Below, piece after piece: positions 20,748 through 29,758 of a DNA stretch of 64,000 nucleotides (its first letter is position 1; the number at the start of each line of letters is the position of its first letter). Position numbers and translations under genes: made by a program. Where the stretch lies: the NCBI GenBank assembly GCA_947631255.1, contig CANRKT010000005.1, forward strand, positions 1 through 64,000, written 5' to 3'. The notes under the pieces are model-generated. The model did no database searches, was not told the origin of the DNA, and saw nothing but the letters and a program-made list of their open reading frames with translations. This DNA is from an uncultured Enterobacteriaceae bacterium. Lineage in GTDB: Bacteria > Pseudomonadota > Gammaproteobacteria > Enterobacterales > Enterobacteriaceae.

Positions 20748-21083
20748 TTAGTGTTCACGTGCGTGGTTAATGGTATAGCGCGGCATTTCGACCACCAGGT
20801 CTTCGTCCGCCACACGAGCCTGGCAGCTTAAGCGGCTTTCAGGCTCCAGGCCCCAGGCCTTATCCAGCATGTCGTCCTCGTCTTCAGTACTTTCCCGAAG
20901 TGAGTCAAAACCTTCACGCACAATGCAGTGACACGTGGTGCAGGCACAGGATTTTTCACAAGCGTGTTCAATTTCAATCCCGTTACGCAGGGCAACGTCG
21001 AGAATAGTTTCACCTTGCTGAGCTTCCAGTACTGCGCCATCCGGACAAAGATCCTGATGAGGCAGAAAAACAATCTTTGGCAT
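20748..21083 (-). CDS. fdx: [2Fe-2S] ferredoxin of the Isc system
   Basis: Fdx is an adrenodoxin-type ferredoxin that supplies electrons during cluster assembly. The cluster-ligand pattern is visible as C42, C48 and C51 in [10 protein letters not shown] and the distal cysteine in LSCQARV (about 87). The 111 residues match the usual length. It is separated from hscA by one base, implying coupled translation. Nothing unusual was noted. Confidence 0.97.
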   Translation of the reverse strand: MPKIVFLPHQDLCPDGAVLEAQQGETILDVALRNGIEIEHACEKSCACTTCHCIVREGFDSLRESTEDEDDMLDKAWGLEPESRLSCQARVADEDLVVEMPRYTINHAREH

Positions 21084-21084
21084 A

Positions 21085-22935
21085 TTAAACCTCGTCCACA
21101 GAATGACCGGTCAGCGCGGTACGGATTGATAAATCCATACGGCGAGCCGCAAATTCTTGGGTTTGCTTGTCTACGTTTTTGATTTCATTTGCAATGGCGC
21201 TGGTATCATCCAACTGCGCAGCAGCGGCTAATGCCGCGATAGCAGCGTCAATCACCGCACGTTCAGTTTCGTTGAGCAATGCAGCATCTGCTTTCAACGC
21301 ACTTTGCAGGCTTTCCAGCACGCGTGCAGCCTCAACTTTTTGTTCCGCCAGCATACGTGCTTTGACGTCATGCTCGGCATAGCTCATGGAGTCCTGAATC
21401 ATACTGGCAATTTCGCCATCGCTCAGGCCATAAGAAGGTTTCACCTGAATAGAGGCTTCGACACCGGTCGATTTTTCCATTGCTGTCACATTGAGTAAAC
21501 CATCCGCATCAACCTGAAAAGTGACGCGAATATGCGCAGCACCGGCAGCCATTGGCGGAATACCCCGTAAGGTAAAACGTGCCAGCGAACGGCAATCCTG
21601 CACCAGCTCACGTTCACCCTGCATAACATGAATGGTCATTGCAGTCTGGCCATCTTTAAAGGTGGTGAACTCCTGAGCCTTCGCTACGGGGATGGTGGTA
21701 TTGCGGTTAATAACCTTCTCTACCAACCCGCCCATGGTCTCAAGCCCCAGTGACAGCGGGATGACATCCAATAACAGCATTTCGCTGTCAGGTTTATTGC
21801 CCACCAGAATGTCAGCCTGAATCGCCGCACCGATAGCGACAACTTTGTCAGGATCGATAGAGGTCAGTGGTTCACGACCGAAGAATTCACCCACCCGCTC
21901 ACGCACTACAGGAGTCCGGGTCGAGCCGCCAACCATGACGACTTCAAGCACTTCTTCCGCGGTCACTCCCGCATCTTTTAAGACGCGACGACAAGCAAGC
22001 AGAGTACGTTTGACCAAGGCAGCGATAAGCTCTTCAAACTGCTCACGCGTCACTTCAGTCTGCTGACCTGCCAGCTCGACCTTTACGCTTTGTGCATTAC
22101 TCAGGGCAATTTTTGCCGCTGTCGCTGCATCCAGTAACTGCCGCTGCAAGCGAAGATCACCCTGAGTCTGGAGACCCAGTTTTTCGCCTATAAAGTCAGC
22201 CAGCAGACGGTCAAAATCATCACCACCCAAGGCCGAATCGCCGCCGGTAGCGAGAACTTCAAAAACACCGCGACTCAGGCGTAGAATAGAAATATCAAAA
22301 GTACCGCCACCCAAATCGTAGACGGCGATAACGCCCTCTTGCCCAGAATCGAGACCATAGGCTATGGCTGCGGCAGTAGGTTCATTAAGTAGTCGTAATA
22401 CATGCAGACCTGCCAGACGGGCAGCGTCTTTCGTTCCTTGCCGCTGGGCATCATCGAAATAGGCTGGGACGGTAATCACCACGCCATCGAGAGAGCCTGC
22501 CAGGCTTTCCTGTGCACGCTGGGCAAGATGGGTCAGAATATCAGCCGAGATACGTAACGGATTCAGTAAACCCGCTGGCGTATTGATCAACGGCAGGCCA
22601 TTTTCACTGGCTGTGAACTGATAGGGAAGCTGAGGATAGCGAGTCTGAATATCAACCAGCGATCGCCCGATCAGGCGTTTTACGGAGCTTATCGTGTTAA
22701 CCGGATCAAGCTCGGCCTGAGCGCGAGCTTCATAACCGACACGATGGCCTTGTGACTGGTAATGCACCACAGAAGGAAGGAGGTGCTGCCCCTGGCTATC
22801 AGCCAGAGTCTCTGCTTGCCCGCTACGTACGGTTGCCACCAGAGAGTGAGTCGTACCCAGATCAATACCCGCGGCCAGCCTACGCTGATGCGGTTCTGCC
22901 GCCATTCCAGGCTCACTAATTTGTAATAACGCCAT
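21085..22935 (-). CDS. hscA: Isc system chaperone HscA
   Basis: HscA is a specialised Hsp70 that, with its J-protein HscB, acts on IscU to release or transfer the nascent cluster. It recognises the LPPVK motif, which is present in the iscU product encoded here. The nucleotide-binding domain shows [25 protein letters not shown] and [10 protein letters not shown]. The substrate-binding domain and helical lid follow. The length of 616 residues equals E. coli HscA. It is 36 bp after hscB and abuts fdx. Confidence 0.97.
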   Translation of the reverse strand: MALLQISEPGMAAEPHQRRLAAGIDLGTTHSLVATVRSGQAETLADSQGQHLLPSVVHYQSQGHRVGYEARAQAELDPVNTISSVKRLIGRSLVDIQTRYPQLPYQFTASENGLPLINTPAGLLNPLRISADILTHLAQRAQESLAGSLDGVVITVPAYFDDAQRQGTKDAARLAGLHVLRLLNEPTAAAIAYGLDSGQEGVIAVYDLGGGTFDISILRLSRGVFEVLATGGDSALGGDDFDRLLADFIGEKLGLQTQGDLRLQRQLLDAATAAKIALSNAQSVKVELAGQQTEVTREQFEELIAALVKRTLLACRRVLKDAGVTAEEVLEVVMVGGSTRTPVVRERVGEFFGREPLTSIDPDKVVAIGAAIQADILVGNKPDSEMLLLDVIPLSLGLETMGGLVEKVINRNTTIPVAKAQEFTTFKDGQTAMTIHVMQGERELVQDCRSLARFTLRGIPPMAAGAAHIRVTFQVDADGLLNVTAMEKSTGVEASIQVKPSYGLSDGEIASMIQDSMSYAEHDVKARMLAEQKVEAARVLESLQSALKADAALLNETERAVIDAAIAALAAAAQLDDTSAIANEIKNVDKQTQEFAARRMDLSIRTALTGHSVDEV

Positions 22936-22971
22936 ATTAAACTTCCAAAAATCCAGGCCCGAAATCAGGCA

Positions 22972-23487
22972 TTAAAAATCGCTCAGTTTTTCTTCGAGTT
23001 GTTCTATGTGCTGCTGTAATTTATCGAGAAAACGCAGCTTACGTACAGTATCTGCCGCTTGTTCCCACTGCAAACCATCCAGCTCCTGTACCATTCTGGT
23101 ACTACGACTTTGTATCATCGTTGTGACTTTGCTGGCAAAGGCTTCCAGTGCGGTGATATTTGCTGACTGTTCGATACTATTCAGCTCTTCACGTAACTCA
23201 AGCTGTTCCATCAAAAATGCAGTGTCGCGTACGGTATGCTGCTCATTTGCTAAGTCAAAACCATTCAGCAACAGCAAATATTCAGCACGTAACAGCGGAT
23301 GGCGCAATGTTTGCCATGCCTGATTGATAGTAGCCGATTGATTTACTGCCAGAAGCTGCTCCGCCTGCGGACGGCTGGCATATTTGTCAGGGTGGAACTG
23401 TCGCTGCAATTCCTGGTAACGCGTTGCCAGTTGCTGAGTGTCAACCACATAGCCTGGTGTCAGTCCAAACAGAGTAAAGTGATCCAT
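22972..23487 (-). CDS. hscB: Isc system co-chaperone HscB
   Basis: HscB is a J-domain protein that brings IscU to HscA and stimulates its ATPase. The J-domain HPD tripeptide is at residues 32-34 within [11 protein letters not shown]. The C-terminal three-helix domain contacts IscU. The length is 171 residues, the same as E. coli. An 88-bp spacer separates it from iscA. Confidence 0.97.
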   Translation of the reverse strand: MDHFTLFGLTPGYVVDTQQLATRYQELQRQFHPDKYASRPQAEQLLAVNQSATINQAWQTLRHPLLRAEYLLLLNGFDLANEQHTVRDTAFLMEQLELREELNSIEQSANITALEAFASKVTTMIQSRSTRMVQELDGLQWEQAADTVRKLRFLDKLQQHIEQLEEKLSDF

Positions 23488-23575
23488 AACAGACTCGAGT
23501 GATTATCAGGTAAATGCTGTATTGGTCATGCAGAATCACACGCCATCTACATGCTCAGATAGCGTGTTATATAGA

Positions 23576-23899
23576 TCAGACGTGGAAGCTTTCGCCACAA
23601 CCACACTCGTCTTTTACGTTAGGATTGGTAAACTTAAATCCTTCGTTAAGGCCTTCTTTGACAAAGTCGAGCTGGGTTCCGTCTAAAAATTGCAGGCTTT
23701 TGCCATCAATAACGACCTTCACGCCTTTGTCTTCAAAAACGGTGTCGTCGTCTTCGGGAGCATCAACGAACTCCAGAACATAAGCCATACCGGAACAACC
23801 TGAAGTGCGAACACCTAAGCGTAAACCGAATCCTTTTCCACGATTGGTAAGGAAAGCATTCACACGATCTGCAGCACTGTCACTGAGGGTAATCGACAT
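23576..23899 (-). CDS. iscA: A-type iron-sulfur carrier IscA
   Basis: IscA carries or delivers Fe-S clusters. The three conserved ligands are C35 (TSGCSGMAY) and C99/C101 (CGCGESFHV at the C-terminus). The 107 residues equal E. coli IscA. The gene is separated from iscU by 139 bp, clearly longer than the E. coli spacer as I remember it, and this spacer holds a strong hairpin. Confidence 0.97.
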   Translation of the reverse strand: MSITLSDSAADRVNAFLTNRGKGFGLRLGVRTSGCSGMAYVLEFVDAPEDDDTVFEDKGVKVVIDGKSLQFLDGTQLDFVKEGLNEGFKFTNPNVKDECGCGESFHV

Positions 23900-23938
23900 A
23901 CCATAACCTCAATCAGATATTATTTCTCGTCATACCTT

Positions 23939-23973
23939 GAGTTGCATGAGAACTCACGGTGCTCATGCAACTC
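23939..23973 (-). other. Strong intercistronic hairpin between iscU and iscA
   Basis: GAGTTGCATGAG (23939-23950) pairs perfectly with CTCATGCAACTC (23962-23973), a 12-bp stem with an 11-base loop. No T-run follows in the direction of transcription. It may be an RNA processing or stability element, or a partial attenuator, rather than a full terminator, since iscA and the chaperone genes follow. Confidence 0.6.
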
Positions 23974-24038
23974 CACTTACCTGAGTCAGCTTCCAGGGAC
24001 TCTTGCACTTCTCGCCTGGCGACAAACTCGTCTTATTT

Positions 24039-24425
24039 CTACTGAGGATCACGCTTGCTTTTATAATCCGCGATAGCTGCTTTGATAGCATCTTCCGCAA
24101 GGATTGAGCAGTGGATCTTCACCGGTGGCAGCTCCAGTTCGTCTGCGATATCGGTGTTTTTAATTGCTTCAGCTTCATCCAGAGACTTACCCTTTACCCA
24201 TTCGGTCAACAAAGAGCTGGACGCGATGGCAGAGCCACAGCCATAAGTCTTGAAGCGTGCGTCTTCAATGATACCTTCATTGTTAACTTTAATCTGCAAT
24301 TTCATGACGTCGCCACAAGCTGGTGCACCCACCATGCCAGAACCAACGCTGGTATCCGCATTATCAAAAGAGCCCACGTTACGTGGATTTTCGTAATGAT
24401 CGATTACTTTTTCGCTATAAGCCAT
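24039..24425 (-). CDS. iscU: Fe-S cluster scaffold IscU
   Basis: IscU is the scaffold on which [2Fe-2S] and [4Fe-4S] clusters are built from sulfur given by IscS. Cluster-binding cysteines C37, C63 and C106 are present, as is the HscA-recognition motif LPPVK at 99-103. The 128 residues match E. coli. The gene lies 27 bp after iscS. Confidence 0.98.
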   Translation of the reverse strand: MAYSEKVIDHYENPRNVGSFDNADTSVGSGMVGAPACGDVMKLQIKVNNEGIIEDARFKTYGCGSAIASSSLLTEWVKGKSLDEAEAIKNTDIADELELPPVKIHCSILAEDAIKAAIADYKSKRDPQ

Positions 24426-24452
24426 TTTTGTTTCTCCTGATTCCGAAATTGA

Positions 24453-25667
24453 TTAATGGTGTGACCATTCGATAGTAGTAAGATCAACACCCTGCTTGAA
24501 CATTTCCCACAGAGGAGAAAGATCGCGCAAACGACCAATAGAATTTCTTACCAGCTTGATGGTGTAATCAATCTCTTCTTCCGTAGTAAAACGGCCTAAA
24601 GAGAAGCGGATAGAACTGTGTGCCAGTTCGTCATTCATACCCAAAGCGCGCAACACATATGAAGGCTCCAGGCTTGCTGATGTACAGGCAGAACCTGAAG
24701 AGACAGCAAGATCTTTCAGTGCCATAATCAGTGACTCGCCTTCAACATAGTTGAAGCTGACGTTAAGGATAGTCGGTACACCCTGCTCTAAGTCGCCGTT
24801 CAGATACACTTCTTCCATATCTTTCACGCCGTCCCACAGACGCTGACGCAGTACACGCAGACGTGCCATTTCCGTTTCCAGTTCTTCTTTGGCAATACGG
24901 TAAGCTTCGCCCATTCCAGCAATCTGGTGAACCGGTAAGGTACCTGAACGCATACCGCGCTCGTGACCGCCACCGTGCATCTGTGCTTCAATACGAATAC
25001 GTGGTTTACGACGAACGTAAAGACCACCAATACCTTTAGGACCATAGATTTTATGGCTGGAGAAAGACATCAGATCGACTTTCAGCTTACTCAGGTCGAG
25101 AGGTATTTTGCCCACACTCTGGGTTGCATCAACATGGAAAATGATGCCACGAGCGCGGCACATTTCGCCGATAGTCGCAATATCCTGAACCACGCCGATT
25201 TCGTTGTTCACATGCATCACAGACACCAGAATGGTGTCGTCACGCATTGCCGCTTCCAGCACTTTCAGGTCAAGAATACCATTAGCCTCTGGAGACAGGT
25301 AAGTGACTTCAAAACCTTCACGTTCCAGCTGACGACAGGTATCCAGAACCGCTTTGTGTTCTGTTTTTACGGTAATAATGTGCTTGCCTTTCTTCTGGTA
25401 GAAGTTAGCAGCACCTTTAATCGCAAGGTTGTCTGACTCTGTAGCACCAGAAGTGAAGACAATCTCACGTGGATCAGCGCCCAACAGCTCTGCAATTTGG
25501 TTACGGGCAATATCAACTGCTTCTTCTGCCTGCCAGCCAAAACGGTGGGAACGGGAAGCGGGGTTCCCGAAGTTGCCGTCCATTGTTAAAAACTGCATCA
25601 TTTTCTGCGCAACACGCGGATCTACCGGTGTGGTAGCAGAATAGTCGAGATAAATAGGTAATTTCAT
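24453..25667 (-). CDS. iscS: Cysteine desulfurase IscS
   Basis: IscS is a PLP-dependent enzyme that removes sulfur from cysteine to form a persulfide passed to IscU, TusA, ThiI and others. The PLP-binding lysine is K206 in [12 protein letters not shown]. The mobile active-site cysteine lies in [10 protein letters not shown] (about 328). The length of 404 residues equals E. coli IscS. It lies 107 bp after iscR, a spacer that in E. coli is the target of the small RNA RyhB; I did not identify a pairing site here. Confidence 0.98.
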   Translation of the reverse strand: MKLPIYLDYSATTPVDPRVAQKMMQFLTMDGNFGNPASRSHRFGWQAEEAVDIARNQIAELLGADPREIVFTSGATESDNLAIKGAANFYQKKGKHIITVKTEHKAVLDTCRQLEREGFEVTYLSPEANGILDLKVLEAAMRDDTILVSVMHVNNEIGVVQDIATIGEMCRARGIIFHVDATQSVGKIPLDLSKLKVDLMSFSSHKIYGPKGIGGLYVRRKPRIRIEAQMHGGGHERGMRSGTLPVHQIAGMGEAYRIAKEELETEMARLRVLRQRLWDGVKDMEEVYLNGDLEQGVPTILNVSFNYVEGESLIMALKDLAVSSGSACTSASLEPSYVLRALGMNDELAHSSIRFSLGRFTTEEEIDYTIKLVRNSIGRLRDLSPLWEMFKQGVDLTTIEWSHH

Positions 25668-25774
25668 TGCTCTTAAGCTCCGTACATCACTTCAATACGA
25701 AGAACCAGACTTAAAAGGTTGGAGCCGTTATCAATTGCGGTCTGCCTATCTGATTCTAAAGTTCGTTTTTCTGC

Positions 25775-26263
25775 TTATGCGCGCAGTTTGACGTCAATCT
25801 GGTCCTGGAGACGTATGGTACGATGATTGTCATTCTGCTGACGATCAGACACATCCATTACTTCCTGGTTATTCACCAATTCACCCAAAGTGATATTGTT
25901 CAGGAATCCGGTCAGGCGATCGCTGAGATCGCGCCACAGAGCGTGGGTCAGACATTTCTCCCCACCCTGGCAACCGCCTTTACCCTGGCAGCGCGTGGCA
26001 TCAACAGATTCATCGACCGCACTAATGACTTCCCCAACTGCGATACTACCTGCTTCTTTACCTAACAGATAACCACCGCCCGGTCCACGGACGCTAGCGA
26101 CGAGGCCATTTTTACGCAGACGTGAAAATAGCTGCTCCAGGTAAGAAAGCGAAATGCCCTGACGTTCAGAAATATCGGCCAGTGGTACTGGACCCGATTC
26201 AGAATTCAACGCGACGTCAAGCATTGCGGTAACAGCATAGCGTCCTTTAGATGTCAGTCTCAT
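25775..26263 (-). CDS. iscR: Iron-sulfur cluster regulator IscR
   Basis: IscR is an Rrf2-family transcription factor that binds a [2Fe-2S] cluster; the holo form represses its own operon. The winged helix at the N-terminus ([19 protein letters not shown]) is followed by ligands C92, C98 and C104 with H107 ([16 protein letters not shown]). The length is 162 residues, as in E. coli. Two tandem type 1 IscR sites lie directly upstream, consistent with autorepression. Confidence 0.97.
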   Translation of the reverse strand: MRLTSKGRYAVTAMLDVALNSESGPVPLADISERQGISLSYLEQLFSRLRKNGLVASVRGPGGGYLLGKEAGSIAVGEVISAVDESVDATRCQGKGGCQGGEKCLTHALWRDLSDRLTGFLNNITLGELVNNQEVMDVSDRQQNDNHRTIRLQDQIDVKLRA

Positions 26264-26341
26264 GTCTTACTTAACCTCAAATAGCCCCTCGTTCCGGGGG
26301 TTTCAAAAAATGATAGTCACATAGCTTGAGACAAGTCTGAC

Positions 26342-26366
26342 ATTCCTGAGTAATTTGGTCAACTAT
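26342..26366 (-). promoter_or_regulatory. IscR type 1 binding site, iscR-proximal
   Basis: Read on the minus strand, the 25-bp site begins ATAGTTGACCAAATTACTC and ends GGAAT. It fits the type 1 consensus ATAnnyGACTrwwwyAGTCrrnTAT with few changes. It includes a TTGACC hexamer suitable as a -35 box, so bound IscR would block polymerase. It lies 79 bp before the iscR start. Confidence 0.8.
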
Positions 26367-26391
26367 TTAACCTAGTAATTTACTCAAGTAT
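26367..26391 (-). promoter_or_regulatory. IscR type 1 binding site, distal
   Basis: The 25 bp immediately upstream of the first site begin ATACTTGAGTAAATTACTA on the minus strand, again close to the type 1 consensus. The two sites abut with no spacer. The last base of this site overlaps the trmJ stop codon. Confidence 0.75.
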
Positions 26392-27137
26392 TATTTCCCT
26401 GATTTATTATGATGTTCCAGAGAAGTGAGCATCCCACGGAGGATATTTAGCTCCTGATTTTCAGGACGAGCACGGGTAAATAAGCGACGTAATCTGCTCA
26501 TTACCTGACCCGGATGGGTGGGCCGAATAAAGCCGCTATTTGACAACGCCTGCTCCAGATGAACGTAAAAACGTTCCAAATCATCAACTAATGGATAGGC
26601 TGCTTCTTCCTGAGTTGTTTCCTCTTCCTGACCTTCATTTTGCGTTGCCAGCCAGGCAATACGGACTTCATAGGCAAGGATTTGCACCGCCATCGCCAAA
26701 TTCAGAGAACTGTACTCAGGGTTCGCCTGAATCGCAACGTGGTAGTGACATTTTTGCAATTCGTCATTTGTCAGCCCTACTCGCTCGCGGCCAAAGACAA
26801 TCGCCACCGGGGCATGCTGTGCCTCGGAAATACTTTTTATGCCGCACTCACGTGGGTCAAGCATCGGCCAGGGCAAGGTGCGGGAACGTGCACTGGTCCC
26901 CACCACCAGACTACACCCGGTTAACGCCTCATCGAGGGTATCAACAATTTTTGCATCACCAATCACATCACTGGCACCCGCCGCCAGCGCAATCGCCTGA
27001 GAGTCAGGTTTTACCAGCGGATTAACCAGCCAGAGATTGGTTAATCCCATCGTTTTCATCGCACGGGCGACAGAGCCCATATTGCCGGTATGCGAGGTTT
27101 CAACCAGCACAATTCGTACATTTTGCAACATTATCAT
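26391..27137 (-). CDS. trmJ: tRNA (cytidine/uridine-32-2'-O)-methyltransferase TrmJ
   Basis: TrmJ is a SPOUT-class enzyme that methylates the ribose of nucleotide 32 in the tRNA anticodon loop. SPOUT knot motifs are visible: [14 protein letters not shown] near the N-terminus, [22 protein letters not shown] and [16 protein letters not shown]. Two ATGs (27137 and 27131) are possible. The AGG of the ribosome site is 6 bases from the first, so the first is chosen, giving 248 residues (E. coli 246, starting at the second). It is divergent from suhB. Confidence 0.95.
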   Translation of the reverse strand: MIMLQNVRIVLVETSHTGNMGSVARAMKTMGLTNLWLVNPLVKPDSQAIALAAGASDVIGDAKIVDTLDEALTGCSLVVGTSARSRTLPWPMLDPRECGIKSISEAQHAPVAIVFGRERVGLTNDELQKCHYHVAIQANPEYSSLNLAMAVQILAYEVRIAWLATQNEGQEEETTQEEAAYPLVDDLERFYVHLEQALSNSGFIRPTHPGQVMSRLRRLFTRARPENQELNILRGMLTSLEHHNKSGK

Positions 27138-27180
27138 TCAAAGCCTGAAGAAGAATATCGTAATATCTTATCATATCATT

Positions 27181-27209
27181 GGGACATATTCCGAACGCTC
27201 TGCTATACT
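27181..27209 (+). promoter_or_regulatory. Candidate suhB promoter
   Basis: TATACT at 27204-27209 lies 17 bp after GGGACA (27181-27186). The -10 box is good and the -35 box is weak. It is 44 bp before the suhB start in the trmJ-suhB divergent gap. Confidence 0.5.
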
Positions 27210-27252
27210 CTGCCCCGTTTTCCCGTTCTTTAAAATCCAGTGAGAGAAACCG

Positions 27253-28056
27253 ATGCATCCGATGCTCAACATCGCCGTGCGCGCTGCGCGCAAGGCCGGC
27301 AATTTAATTGCCAAAAGCTATGAAACACCTGACGCGGTTGAAGCTAGCCAGAAAGGCAGCAATGACTTTGTAACAAACATAGATAAAGAAGCCGAGCGCT
27401 TGATTATCGAAGTTATTCGTAAGTCTTATCCAAAACATACCATTATTACCGAAGAATCCGGTGAACTGGCAGGTGAAGATCAGGATGTGCAATGGGTTAT
27501 CGATCCACTGGATGGCACTACTAACTTCATTAAACGTTTACCTCACTTCTCTGTTTCTATCGCTGTGCGTATTAAAGGCCGCACCGAAGTTGCTGTTGTT
27601 TATGATCCAATGCGTAACGAACTGTTCAGTGCGGTACGTGGTCAGGGCGCGCAGCTGAACGGTTATCGTCTGCGTGGCAGCAATGCACGTGATCTCGATG
27701 GAACTATTCTGGCAACCGGCTTTCCGTTCAAACAGAAACAATACGCAGCAACCTATATCAATATCATCGGTAAACTGTTTACTGAGTGTGCAGACTTCCG
27801 TCGTACCGGATCTGCTGCTCTGGACTTAGCTTATGTTGCAGCAGGTCGAGTAGATGGTTTCTTTGAAATTGGTCTGAAACCTTGGGACTTTGCGGCAGGT
27901 GAACTGCTGGCACGTGAGTCCGGCAGCCTGGTTTGCGATTTCACTGGTGGTCATAACTATCTGCTGACAGGTAATATTGTTGCAGGTAACCCACGCGTCG
28001 TGAAATCTATGCTCGCATTAATGCGTGAAGAACTCAGTGAAGCACTGAAACGCTAG
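27253..28056 (+). CDS. suhB: Inositol monophosphatase / Nus factor SuhB
   Basis: SuhB belongs to the inositol monophosphatase fold family. In E. coli it also joins the Nus complex that helps transcription and folding of ribosomal RNA. Metal-binding motifs are visible: EESGE and DPLDGTTNF near residues 65-90, and KPWDFAAGELLARE near 210. The length of 267 residues equals E. coli SuhB. The ATG follows GAGAAACCG, a weak GAGA-type ribosome site. Confidence 0.97.
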   Translation: MHPMLNIAVRAARKAGNLIAKSYETPDAVEASQKGSNDFVTNIDKEAERLIIEVIRKSYPKHTIITEESGELAGEDQDVQWVIDPLDGTTNFIKRLPHFSVSIAVRIKGRTEVAVVYDPMRNELFSAVRGQGAQLNGYRLRGSNARDLDGTILATGFPFKQKQYAATYINIIGKLFTECADFRRTGSAALDLAYVAAGRVDGFFEIGLKPWDFAAGELLARESGSLVCDFTGGHNYLLTGNIVAGNPRVVKSMLALMREELSEALKR

Positions 28057-28069
28057 AGTTTATCTGCTA

Positions 28070-28094
28070 CAGAGTCCTCCCCTGGAGGACTCTG
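28070..28094. terminator. Hairpin between suhB and the metal exporter gene
   Basis: An 11-bp perfect stem CAGAGTCCTCC/GGAGGACTCTG with a 3-base loop occupies most of the 41-bp gap between convergent genes. T-runs are weak on both sides. A bidirectional terminator is the likely role. Confidence 0.65.
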
Positions 28095-28097
28095 CTA

Positions 28098-29081
28098 TTA
28101 AAAAGGGCGAAGTCCGCGCGTTACCGGTTGAGCACTGAGCCACATCACTACCGCCACCACCACCAGTATCACTCCCCCCGCCAACGCAAGTGAAGACCAG
28201 CCGACCTGTTGCCATAACAGCGGGGGGCGATTTTTACTCAGCCTGATAGCAAAATCTCTGCAACCATGAACCAGTAAAGCCAGCCCGGAAAGGGTTATTG
28301 CCGTCCCTGATGCCATGGCCAGAGCGGATAAAATCCCCCAACTAAAAACCCCGATAACTTTGCTGAAAAGCAGTACCATAATCGCCCCAGAGCAAGGGCG
28401 TATTCCCATCGACACTATCACCATCAAATGGGCACGCCAGTCATCACTCGCGGCAAGCTGTTGTGGGTCAGGGACATGCTGATGACCACAGCCACAATGA
28501 TCATCATGAATATGCTGGGGAGTAAAAGAGCGAAAGCGCGGCTGACGACGTAGTAGTCCTCGTAAACGTCGAATCGCACGCAGGCAAAGTAACAAACCCA
28601 GCACACCGACTAGCAGATAACTCCCCTTCTCCAGCCAGAAACTACTAAGATGTAGCTGACGCGAGGGTAGCTGTAGTACCACTAACAATATCGTTACCAG
28701 ACTAATAGCCACCAGTCCTTGCAACAGCGACGCGGCGAAAGTCAATTTAAGACTCGTTTTGAGTTTCGAAGGATGGGTAGCGAGCCAGGTAGTAATCACA
28801 ATTTTACCGTGCCCCGGCCCCAGAGCATGTAAGATCCCATAACCGAAGCTCACCCCCAGCAAGAAAATCCCAGCCCGGTTCGGATTGTCAGCTACCTGAC
28901 GTAACAAGCGACTAAGTTCCTGGTTAATGGCGCGCTGCCATTGCATCGACTGCGCTAAAATCTGTGGCCAGTAACTCCAGAGTGCAAATAAGGCTCCCGC
29001 CGTCAAAACCAAAAAAAGCAGTAACGGCCAGCCATTTCGCCAGTAATAGCGACTCGACGTTGAGCCCTTACTCACTGGCAT
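28098..29081 (-). CDS. Nickel/cobalt transporter (RcnA/NicO-type)
   Basis: This 327-residue membrane protein looks like the NicO/RcnA family of nickel and cobalt transporters. Family motifs are HALGPGHGK (about 85-93) and GIRPCSGA (about 226-233) in predicted membrane helices. A His/Cys-rich cytoplasmic loop, HIHDDHCGCGHQH (190-202), is likely to bind metal. About seven hydrophobic segments are visible. It overlaps the DUF1007 gene upstream by 10 bp, so the two are translated together. Direction of transport and the exact metal cannot be read from sequence; export of Ni/Co is most likely for RcnA-like proteins. E. coli has other genes (yfhR, csiE) at this place. Confidence 0.85.
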   Translation of the reverse strand: MPVSKGSTSSRYYWRNGWPLLLFLVLTAGALFALWSYWPQILAQSMQWQRAINQELSRLLRQVADNPNRAGIFLLGVSFGYGILHALGPGHGKIVITTWLATHPSKLKTSLKLTFAASLLQGLVAISLVTILLVVLQLPSRQLHLSSFWLEKGSYLLVGVLGLLLCLRAIRRLRGLLRRQPRFRSFTPQHIHDDHCGCGHQHVPDPQQLAASDDWRAHLMVIVSMGIRPCSGAIMVLLFSKVIGVFSWGILSALAMASGTAITLSGLALLVHGCRDFAIRLSKNRPPLLWQQVGWSSLALAGGVILVVVAVVMWLSAQPVTRGLRPF

Positions 29082-29719
29082 TGTAGTGTCACTTTTTGAG
29101 CAAATTGCTGCCCTAACGCCATATCTTCTGGCGGTGCATCGTCTTTATCCAGCGATGCGGCAAACGCCAGCATTGCTTCACTTGGCTGAGGTGTCAGCAC
29201 TGAAATATGACAACGAGTAGTCAGACCGGGCGGTAAAGAGACATCAGTATCTTTAATATAAGTCATATCAACATAAAAAGAGGGGTCGAAGGTTGAGATC
29301 TGAAAACTGGCACCTTGTAGAGGCTGGGATTTTTCCAGGGGTAAAACAAAACTCAGCATCACCTGATGCTCGACCCTTTCTAGCCGATATTCAGGAGGCA
29401 GGGCCGTGAACTTCACTTTTTTTCCCTGTTGCCATACTTCGGTGAAATAGTGCTGACCGAGCACATTTGCCATCACCTCCGCTGCCAGTTTTTTCCAGAC
29501 TGGGGAGTCAGGCTTAGCATCCCCAGCATCATAGAGCAGGTCGGCAGAGGTCAGTTCATCCATCAGCCACTGCATTTTTAACCCGGTTAACTGGCCTTGT
29601 TCGATAACCGGGGTGGTTTTAAGAGAAATAAAACTGTGTGGATGGGCCTGGGCAGTAAATGCACTCAACCCAGCCATCAGTAACAGGCTCCCGCTAACAC
29701 AGGCTCGTTTATGATTCAT
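29072..29719 (-). CDS. DUF1007 periplasmic protein
   Basis: This 215-residue protein has a clear Sec signal peptide (LLLMAGLSAFTAQA). Cleavage after AQA would leave a mature protein starting HPHSFISLKT. The HPH start and the overall pattern (STFDPSFYVDMTY, C-terminal CHISVLTP) fit the DUF1007 family, which is often encoded beside NicO/RcnA transporters. Its function is not established; a periplasmic metal-binding partner for the transporter is inferred from the shared operon and the histidines at the mature N-terminus. The 3' end overlaps the transporter gene by 10 bp. Confidence 0.82.
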   Translation of the reverse strand: MNHKRACVSGSLLLMAGLSAFTAQAHPHSFISLKTTPVIEQGQLTGLKMQWLMDELTSADLLYDAGDAKPDSPVWKKLAAEVMANVLGQHYFTEVWQQGKKVKFTALPPEYRLERVEHQVMLSFVLPLEKSQPLQGASFQISTFDPSFYVDMTYIKDTDVSLPPGLTTRCHISVLTPQPSEAMLAFAASLDKDDAPPEDMALGQQFAQKVTLQCQ

Positions 29720-29758
29720 ATCAGCCTCAGGATTAACATTCGCAATGTCGGGCCAAAA

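Noticed and set aside
24963..25436. 157-codon frame antisense to iscS
   Set aside because: It lies inside the highly conserved iscS gene and has no independent evidence.
26540..27025. 161-codon frame antisense to trmJ
   Set aside because: It is a shadow of trmJ with low-complexity Pro/Arg/His content.
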